Source of the DNA: an uncultured Candidatus Pelagibacter sp.
GTDB lineage: Bacteria; Pseudomonadota; Alphaproteobacteria; Pelagibacterales; Pelagibacteraceae
Direction of reading: 5' to 3'
NCBI GenBank assembly: GCA_905612385.1
Contig: CAJQRR010000038.1
Location: forward strand, 1-5,312
Length of the DNA stretch: 5,312 nt
The notes under the pieces were generated by a model. That model saw nothing but the letters and a program-made list of their open reading frames with translations. It was not told the origin of the DNA and made no database searches. Positions 1 through 5,312 of this stretch are shown here, piece after piece. Both the position numbers and the translations under genes were made by a program. The first letter of the stretch is position 1. Each line of letters begins with the position of its first letter.

Positions 1-438
1 TTTTCTAAAATTTATGGATTAGCCTCTTTAAGAGTTGGTTGGGGTTATGCTTCAAAAAAAATTATTAATGCAATGAATTTAATTAAACCACCATTTAATG
101 TAAATCAACTCGCACAAATTGCAGCAACAGAAGCTTTAAAAGATAAAAATTTTATTAATCAATCTGTAAAGCATAATATTACAGAAGCAAATAAAGTTAG
201 AAACACTTTAGAAAAAATAAATATTTTTTCAAACGAAGTAACAGCTAACTTTTTATTACTAAATTTTGATAAATGTAAATTTTCAGCTAATTATGTTTTT
301 GACAAACTACAATCAAAAGGAATTATATTAAGATCTACAGAAGATGGATATAATATTAAAAACAAATTAAGGTTAACAATTGGATCTAAAAAAGAGAACG
401 CAAAATTTATCAAAGAAGTTAAGGTTATATTTAATTAA
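1..438 (+). CDS. hisC: Histidinol-phosphate aminotransferase, C-terminal part (partial, rearranged)
   Basis: The reading frame is open from base 1 and gives 145 residues before TAA at 436-438, so the ATG at 73 is an internal Met and not the start. The first residues, FSKIYGLASLRVGWGY, are the signature of fold-type I HisC-like aminotransferases: the Lys at bases 7-9 is the expected PLP Schiff-base lysine, and the Arg eight residues later (31-33) is the conserved phosphate-binding arginine. Near the C terminus, LRLTIGS matches the conserved substrate-binding Arg region. The family enzyme transaminates histidinol phosphate with glutamate in histidine synthesis; paralogues often also act on aromatic amino acids. 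About 215 N-terminal residues are absent from this strand, and the missing N-terminal 127 lie just downstream on the opposite strand (435-824). No internal stop or frameshift is seen. Family identity is confident; whether a functional gene exists in the cell is not. Confidence 0.88.
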   Translation, partial: FSKIYGLASLRVGWGYASKKIINAMNLIKPPFNVNQLAQIAATEALKDKNFINQSVKHNITEANKVRNTLEKINIFSNEVTANFLLLNFDKCKFSANYVFDKLQSKGIILRSTEDGYNIKNKLRLTIGSKKENAKFIKEVKVIFN

Positions 439-452
439 TTATGAAAAATAAC
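424..452. repeat. Imperfect AT-rich palindrome at the hisC rearrangement junction
   Basis: This 29-nt stretch begins GTTATATTT and ends AAAAATAAC, giving perfect 5-bp ends (GTTAT/ATAAC) and a mostly self-complementary AT-rich interior around TTAATTAATTA. It contains both stop codons of the two converging hisC parts, which overlap by the 4-nt palindrome TTAA (435-438). It is where the sequence changes from sense to antisense hisC. There is no GC-rich stem, so it is a poor intrinsic terminator. In this base composition such a palindrome can arise by chance; its position at the breakpoint is what makes it worth marking. Confidence 0.5.
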
Positions 453-824
453 TTTTGCTCCAACGATTTGTGCATAAATTCTATACATTAAGAAGCTATA
501 TTGAGGTACAATCACTTCGTCTGATGCTCTTAAATATAGCTGGCAAATCATCTGAATTATTTCATCAGACCCTGCTCCACAAATAATCTTATTAAAATCA
601 CAATTAAATTTATTTGAAATTTCTTTTCTTAAAACTTGGGCTTTGCTGTCTGGATATTTAGACAGGATTAAATCTTTATTATTTAATACCTTCTTAACTT
701 TTGAGCTAACACCTAATGCCGACTCATTCGCTGATAATTTGATGATATTTTTGAGTTTACCTATATTTGATTTTCCTGGTTTATAGGCCTCTATTTTAAA
801 TTTTTTAAACTTTGGAACAGTCAT
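435..824 (-). CDS. hisC: Histidinol-phosphate aminotransferase, N-terminal part (truncated by rearrangement)
   Basis: On the minus strand, ATG at 824-822 opens 129 codons ending at 435. The protein has the typical HisC start: YKPGK near residue 14, KLSANES near 29-35, a YPDSKA segment near 57-62, then CGAGSDEIIQM around 82-92, which is the PLP-phosphate binding region, and VPQYSFLMY around 106-114. It stops after VGAKVIF, where full HisC proteins go on into the large domain with the cofactor-binding Asn/Asp/Tyr and the catalytic Lys. The last two residues (HN) and the stop look like read-through into the inverted segment. Length is 129 against about 360 for the family. The catalytic-lysine half lies at 1-438 on the other strand, so this piece cannot be an active aminotransferase alone. 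Divergent placement from metX agrees with the arrangement in many alphaproteobacteria, suggesting that this half is in its native position and the left half is displaced. Confidence 0.85.
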   Translation of the reverse strand: MTVPKFKKFKIEAYKPGKSNIGKLKNIIKLSANESALGVSSKVKKVLNNKDLILSKYPDSKAQVLRKEISNKFNCDFNKIICGAGSDEIIQMICQLYLRASDEVIVPQYSFLMYRIYAQIVGAKVIFHN

Positions 825-845
825 TCTATCAATCTTATAAATAAA

Positions 846-874
846 ATATTAAATTTTCATACAGAATAAGTCAT
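846..874 (-). promoter_or_regulatory. Possible promoter for the minus-strand hisC part
   Basis: Read on the minus strand, ATGACT (874-869) and TAATAT (851-846) are separated by 17 nt. Each matches 4 of 6 bases of the sigma-70 consensus. Transcription would begin near 839, some 15 nt before the ATG at 824. In such AT-rich DNA a TAATAT box has little weight on its own; spacing and position are the support. Confidence 0.35.
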
Positions 875-886
875 TTTTAAAAAAAT

Positions 887-915
887 TTGACATAAGAAAT
901 ACTATCTAGTACAAA
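887..915 (+). promoter_or_regulatory. Sigma-70 promoter of the metX-metW-gloB operon
   Basis: A perfect -35 box TTGACA (887-892) is followed after exactly 17 nt by TACAAA (910-915), 4 of 6 matches to TATAAT. The predicted start at about 921-923 coincides with the first bases of the SAM-II riboswitch, so the transcript would carry the aptamer at its very 5' end. That independent agreement raises confidence. Confidence 0.65.
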
Positions 916-920
916 AATTA

Positions 921-967
921 TGCGCTGATTTAACTGAATTGCGAGCGCTTAAAAAAAACCGCTAAAT
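921..967 (+). promoter_or_regulatory. SAM-II riboswitch (aptamer) upstream of metX
   Basis: The stretch TGCGCTGATTTAAC, then GAATTGCGAGCGC, then an A-rich linker and CCGCTAAAT, matches the SAM-II family pattern. As I recall it, the crystallised Sargasso Sea metX riboswitch shares GCGCTGATTTAAC, ATTGC, AGCGC and GCTAAA in the same order. Stem P1 is GCGCT (922-926) with AGCGC (944-948). The loop bases GCG (941-943) can pair with CGC (960-962) to form the H-type pseudoknot that encloses SAM. In this family, SAM binding stabilises the pseudoknot and lowers expression of methionine genes, normally by hiding the ribosome binding site. Here the aptamer ends 39 nt before the metX ATG and no GGAG-like site follows it, so the way the signal reaches metX is unclear. 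Confidence 0.93.
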
Positions 968-998
968 AATTTTTTTTATCTCACAATTCAAATTTAGC
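961..998 (+). repeat. Inverted repeat linking the SAM-II pseudoknot strand to the metX start region
   Basis: GCTAAAT (961-967), the 3' strand of the SAM-II pseudoknot, is perfectly complementary to ATTTAGC (992-998), which sits 8 nt before the metX ATG; the loop is 24 nt. The pairing competes with the pseudoknot. A second alternative is TAAAAAAAA (950-958) with TTTTTTTTA (970-978). Either could be part of the expression platform; both may be chance in an AT-rich leader. Confidence 0.4.
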
Positions 999-1006
999 TA
1001 TTATTT

Positions 1007-2125
1007 ATGAATAAAAATGTGAACATAAAAAGCATAATAATTGATAAACCACTAAAATTAGATTGTGGTCAGACTATTAATAATTTTCCTTTAGCTTATG
1101 AAACTTACGGTGCTCTTAATGAAAAGAAGGATAATGCTATTTTAGTCTTTCATGCTTTAACTGGTGATCAATTTGTTTCTGGAATAAACCCAATAACTAA
1201 AAAAGATGGTTGGTGGTCATATGCTGTCGGTCCTAATAAGGCTATTGATACAAACAAATATTTTATAATTTGTGCTAATGTAATTGGTGGATGTTTAGGT
1301 TCTTTTGGCCCTAGCAATACTAACTCTGAAACAAATAAAGTTTTCGGAACCACCTTCCCTATTATTACAATAAATGACATGGTAAATGCACAAAACAACC
1401 TTTTAGATTTTTTTCAAATTGAAAAATTATTTGCAGTCATGGGTGGATCTATGGGTGGTATGCAAGTTCTCCAATTTATAAGTAATTTTCCTGACAGAGC
1501 AAAAATAGCAATTCCAATTGCTTGTACTTCAAGTCATTCAGCACAAAATATTGCTTTTAACGAACTTGGCAGACAATCTATAATGGCTGATACCAACTGG
1601 ATAAATGGAGACTATGCAAATCAAAATAAAAACCCCAATAAAGGGTTATCTGTTGCAAGAATGGCTGCCCATATAACCTATTTATCTAAAAATGGTTTAC
1701 AAGAAAAGTTTGGAAGAAAATTACAAGAAAGAGATGATTTAAAATTTAGTTTTGATGCAGACTTCCAAATAGAAAGTTATTTAAGGCATCAAGGGTCTGT
1801 ATTTGTTGATAGGTTTGATGCCAACAGTTATTTGTATATTACTAGAGCAATGGATTATTTTGACTTAACTAAAGAGTATGGTGGAAATTTATCAAAAGCT
1901 TTTGAAAAAACTAAAACCAAATTTCTTGTTATATCGTTCACTTCGGATTGGCTTTATCCAACTTCTGAAAATAAAGAAATTGTTATAGCTTTAAATGCAA
2001 TTGGAGCAGACGTTGCATTTGTAGAAATTGAATCTGACAAAGGGCATGACTCTTTTCTTTTAGATGTTCCTGAATTTTTAAATACTTTAAAGAATTTTAT
2101 TAACAACTCTTATTTAACAATTTAA
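1007..2125 (+). CDS. metX: Homoserine O-acyltransferase (O-acetyltransferase type MetX)
   Basis: The 372-residue alpha/beta-hydrolase-fold protein matches MetX along its full length. It has the HALTGDQ segment (49-55), the GWWSYAVGP block (68-76), [11 protein letters not shown] with GPSNTN (89-106), the nucleophile elbow GGSMGG (Ser148), the acid in SDWLYP (Asp314) and the catalytic His in KGHDSF (His347). MetX acylates the hydroxyl of L-homoserine in the cytoplasm, giving the substrate that a sulfhydrylase turns into homocysteine. Some proteobacterial MetX enzymes use succinyl-CoA, and I cannot decide the donor from sequence alone. An in-frame TAG at 995-997 leaves ATG 1007 as the first possible start; there is no Shine-Dalgarno site before it. 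It is first in an operon with metW 2 nt downstream, behind a SAM-II riboswitch, which implies repression when SAM is plentiful. Confidence 0.96.
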   Translation: MNKNVNIKSIIIDKPLKLDCGQTINNFPLAYETYGALNEKKDNAILVFHALTGDQFVSGINPITKKDGWWSYAVGPNKAIDTNKYFIICANVIGGCLGSFGPSNTNSETNKVFGTTFPIITINDMVNAQNNLLDFFQIEKLFAVMGGSMGGMQVLQFISNFPDRAKIAIPIACTSSHSAQNIAFNELGRQSIMADTNWINGDYANQNKNPNKGLSVARMAAHITYLSKNGLQEKFGRKLQERDDLKFSFDADFQIESYLRHQGSVFVDRFDANSYLYITRAMDYFDLTKEYGGNLSKAFEKTKTKFLVISFTSDWLYPTSENKEIVIALNAIGADVAFVEIESDKGHDSFLLDVPEFLNTLKNFINNSYLTI

Positions 2126-2127
2126 CC

Positions 2128-2724
2128 ATGAAACAAGAATTTAAAATAATCTCAGATTTTATTAAAAAAAATACAAGAGTTTTAGATGTTGGCTGTGGAG
2201 ATGGAACGTTAATGGAATATTTAAAAACTAATAAAGAAATAGATATAAGAGGAATTGAAATTTCTAAAAGCAATTCTCAAAAGTGTGTAAGTAAAGGTTT
2301 AACTGTAATCGAGGGGGATGCAGAGAAAGATCTTTCCCAATTTCCAGATAGTTCTTTTGATTTTGTGATTTTGAGCCAGACACTTCAAGCTTTCCTAAAT
2401 CCAGAAATAGTTATTCAGGAACTTTTAAGAGTAGGGAAAAAAGCCATTGTTACAGTGCCAAATTTTGGATTTTGGAAAGTAAGGCTTCATTTACTAATCA
2501 AAGGAACAATGCCTATTACAAAAAATCTGCCTGATGAATGGTACAACACTCCAAATCTACATATGTGTACGATTAAAGATTTTTATAACTTTTGCCATGA
2601 TAGAAAAATTAAATTAGATAAAGCATTAGCACTTCGCAATGAAAAAACCTCTCCTATCAATGAAATAAATCTTAATATTAAAAATCTGTCAGCTGAATTG
2701 GGAATTTTTTTGATTGAGAAATAG
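2128..2724 (+). CDS. metW: MetW, methionine biosynthesis methyltransferase-like protein
   Basis: The 198-residue protein has a class I SAM-dependent methyltransferase fold: motif I RVLDVGCGDGTL (17-28), the acidic end of strand 2 in GIEIS (42-46), GDAEKDL (63-69) and the motif IV region FDFVILSQTLQ (77-87). VTVPNFGFWKVRL (108-120) and PDEWYNTPNLHMCT (135-148) are highly characteristic of MetW and identify it beyond a generic methyltransferase. Length is normal for the family. MetW is nearly always beside metX in proteobacteria and is needed with it for homoserine acylation in several species; its own methyl acceptor, if any, is not established. Its start lies 2 nt after the metX stop with no clear ribosome binding site, so translational coupling is likely. 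It shares the SAM-II-controlled transcript. Confidence 0.95.
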   Translation: MKQEFKIISDFIKKNTRVLDVGCGDGTLMEYLKTNKEIDIRGIEISKSNSQKCVSKGLTVIEGDAEKDLSQFPDSSFDFVILSQTLQAFLNPEIVIQELLRVGKKAIVTVPNFGFWKVRLHLLIKGTMPITKNLPDEWYNTPNLHMCTIKDFYNFCHDRKIKLDKALALRNEKTSPINEINLNIKNLSAELGIFLIEK

Positions 2725-3444
2725 ATGAAAATTCAAATAATACCTTGCCTGCAAGATAACTATTCTTATTTGATAATTAATGAAGAAAATAATACTGCTT
2801 GCGTAATTGACCCTAGTGAGGCTGATCCTATTATTGAATATTTAGAGAATAAAGAAATTAAATTAAAGTTTATATTAAATACACATCACCATTATGATCA
2901 TGTAGGTGGAAATAAAGAATTAAAAGAAAAATATGGAGCAAGTGTTGTCGGATATAGTGGGGACAAACAAAGAATTCCCGAAATAGATATATTACTTAAC
3001 GATCAAGAGACTTGGATGCATGAAAATTTTGAAGCTAAGGTAATCTATATTCCAGGACATACTCTTGGTCACATTTGTTTTTACTTTTATAAAGAAAAAT
3101 CTGTTTTTACTGGCGATACTCTTTTTTCTTTGGGCTGTGGAAGAATATTTGAAGGTACATACTCTCAGATGTTTGATTCTTTAATGAAATTCAAGAAGTT
3201 ACCAGAAGATACAAAAGTTTATTGTGGTCATGAATATACCAAAAAAAATTCAGATTTTTGCTTAACTCATGATGCAAATAACAGTAACCTCAAAACCATG
3301 ATACATGGCATAGATGCAAAGTTAAAAGATAGTTTACCCACTATTCCATCAACTATTAAGGATGAATTAGAGTGTAATATTTTCCTTAGGTCCAGCAATC
3401 TAGAAACCTTTTCAAAATTAAGGGATTTAAAGGATAATTTCTAA
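2725..3444 (+). CDS. gloB: Hydroxyacylglutathione hydrolase (glyoxalase II)
   Basis: The 239-residue metallo-beta-lactamase-fold protein carries the metal site THHHYDHVGG (53-62; His54, His56, Asp58, His59), PGHTLGH (110-116; His111), the bridging Asp131 in FTGDTLFSLGCGRIFEGT (128-145) and CGHEYT (167-172; His169). The GCGRxFEGT segment and the C-terminal NIFLR motif, equivalent to NPFLR, separate glyoxalase II from generic members of the superfamily. It hydrolyses S-D-lactoylglutathione to D-lactate and glutathione, finishing methylglyoxal detoxification in the cytoplasm. It is slightly short (about 250-255 is common), with trimming in the C-terminal domain. The ATG directly follows the metW TAG with no gap and the usual IPCLxDNY start is present, so this start is secure. 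As third gene of the met operon it is probably on the SAM-responsive mRNA. Confidence 0.94.
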   Translation: MKIQIIPCLQDNYSYLIINEENNTACVIDPSEADPIIEYLENKEIKLKFILNTHHHYDHVGGNKELKEKYGASVVGYSGDKQRIPEIDILLNDQETWMHENFEAKVIYIPGHTLGHICFYFYKEKSVFTGDTLFSLGCGRIFEGTYSQMFDSLMKFKKLPEDTKVYCGHEYTKKNSDFCLTHDANNSNLKTMIHGIDAKLKDSLPTIPSTIKDELECNIFLRSSNLETFSKLRDLKDNF

Positions 3445-3455
3445 CTTATTCGGAC

Positions 3456-3483
3456 TTGACTATAATAGGCTCGAGACTATATT
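3456..3483 (+). promoter_or_regulatory. Probable promoter(s) for rplU-rpmA-obgE-proB
   Basis: In the 65-nt gloB-rplU gap, TTGACT (3456-3461) and TATATT (3478-3483) lie 16 nt apart, each 5 of 6 to consensus, predicting a start near 3490, about 20 nt before the rplU ATG. A perfect TATAAT also occurs at 3461-3466 but has no convincing -35 partner. The heptamer GACTATA is repeated at 3458-3464 and 3475-3481, so one box copy may be decoy or alternative. No terminator for gloB is visible, so read-through is possible. Confidence 0.55.
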
Positions 3484-3509
3484 GCTGCTTATAAAAAACA
3501 GATTAAACA

Positions 3510-3926
3510 ATGTCATACGCAATCATACAAACAGGTGGAAAACAGTACAAAGTAAAGGCTGGAGAAATACTTAAAATCGAGAGATTAGAAGACTCTAAAA
3601 CTGAAACTAAGATAGAATTTAAAGAAATTCTGGCTTATGGAGATGATAAAATAATAGAAGTTGGATCACCAACCGTTGAAGGTGCAAAAGTTGAAGCTGA
3701 CCTTGTTGAAAATGGTAAAAATAGAACAATACTAATCTTTAAGAAAAGAAGAAGACAAAATTCAAGAAGAAAAAATGGTCATAGACAACAATATTCATTA
3801 ATAAGAATTAGTAAAATTTTTTCAAAAGATGGAAAAGTTTTAGCTGAAGCCGAAAAAATGGTTAAACCAACTAAAAAAATTGAAAAAGTGGAAGCTAAAG
3901 TAGAAGCAGAAACAGCAAGTAAATAA
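3510..3926 (+). CDS. rplU: 50S ribosomal protein L21
   Basis: The protein begins [19 protein letters not shown], the standard L21 start, and carries the family signature at 78-100, with the basic KKRRR run, RRKNGHRQ and the final IRI. L21 binds 23S rRNA in the large subunit, in contact with L20. The core ends near residue 103, the length of the E. coli protein; residues 104-138 form a Lys/Glu/Ala-rich tail ([16 protein letters not shown] and on) of low complexity, as often seen in alphaproteobacterial L21. There is no strong Shine-Dalgarno site before the ATG. Promoter boxes lie just upstream and rpmA follows 3 nt after the stop, the conserved rplU-rpmA pair. Confidence 0.97.
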   Translation: MSYAIIQTGGKQYKVKAGEILKIERLEDSKTETKIEFKEILAYGDDKIIEVGSPTVEGAKVEADLVENGKNRTILIFKKRRRQNSRRKNGHRQQYSLIRISKIFSKDGKVLAEAEKMVKPTKKIEKVEAKVEAETASK

Positions 3927-3929
3927 ATT

Positions 3930-5312
<1,383 letters not shown>

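Noticed and set aside
73..438. A free-standing 121-residue protein starting at ATG 73
   Set aside because: The same frame is open back to base 1 and encodes the HisC active-site motif, so ATG 73 is an internal Met of a longer truncated gene.
424..452. Palindrome between the converging hisC parts as a bidirectional terminator
   Set aside because: The stem is short, AT-only in its centre and interrupted; stability would be poor and it lies at a rearrangement breakpoint, which explains it better.
1..824. A programmed invertible (phase-variable) hisC switch
   Set aside because: No long inverted repeats, recombinase gene or recombination-site pattern is visible; only a short AT-rich palindrome lies at the junction.
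950..978. A-tract/T-tract hairpin after the riboswitch as a classic intrinsic terminator
   Set aside because: The stem is A-U only with no GC base pairs before the U run, so it is not a standard terminator; kept only as a possible alternative fold.
1168..1398. Minus-strand reading frame inside metX
   Set aside because: It is antisense to conserved MetX motifs, resembles no family I know and has no promoter or ribosome site; a shadow frame.

Overview
The window is very AT-rich (about 30% G+C by eye), densely packed, and has short or absent intergenic gaps and mostly no recognisable Shine-Dalgarno sequences. Gene content, gene order and protein style (Lys/Asn/Ile-rich) fit a streamlined marine alphaproteobacterium of the SAR11/Pelagibacter type. 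A SAM-II riboswitch closely resembling the Sargasso Sea metX example supports this. The assignment rests on recognition, not on a database search.

Layout. Positions 1-438 (+) encode the C-terminal part of a histidinol-phosphate aminotransferase (HisC), entering from the left edge. Positions 435-824 (-) encode the N-terminal part of what looks like the same protein, in the opposite orientation. The two pieces meet tail to tail, are non-redundant, and lack a central stretch of roughly 90 residues, so hisC is rearranged by inversion, fold-back or assembly/amplification chimera. Positions 825-1006 are a divergent regulatory region: a promoter for the hisC N-terminal part on the minus strand, and on the plus strand a strong promoter (TTGACA, 17 nt, TACAAA) whose predicted start falls at the 5' end of a SAM-II riboswitch.

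Positions 1007-3444 form a tight operon, metX-metW-gloB, with gaps of 2 and 0 nt: homoserine O-acyltransferase, its partner methyltransferase-like protein MetW, and a hydroxyacylglutathione hydrolase (glyoxalase II). After a 65-nt gap with its own promoter-like boxes comes a second run, rplU-rpmA-obgE-proB (3510 to the right edge): ribosomal proteins L21 and L27, the ribosome-associated GTPase Obg, and the start of glutamate 5-kinase. A 10-bp hairpin fills the rpmA-obgE gap and touches the obgE start codon; proB overlaps obgE by 11 nt.

Functionally, the first operon is methionine biosynthesis under SAM feedback with glyoxalase II riding along. The second is a conserved ribosome-assembly cluster leading into proline biosynthesis. 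I see no mobile element, CRISPR array, tRNA or rRNA, and no gene-free stretch over 300 bases. The main anomaly is the split, inverted hisC; the main regulatory point is the SAM-II riboswitch, whose expression platform is not the usual one.
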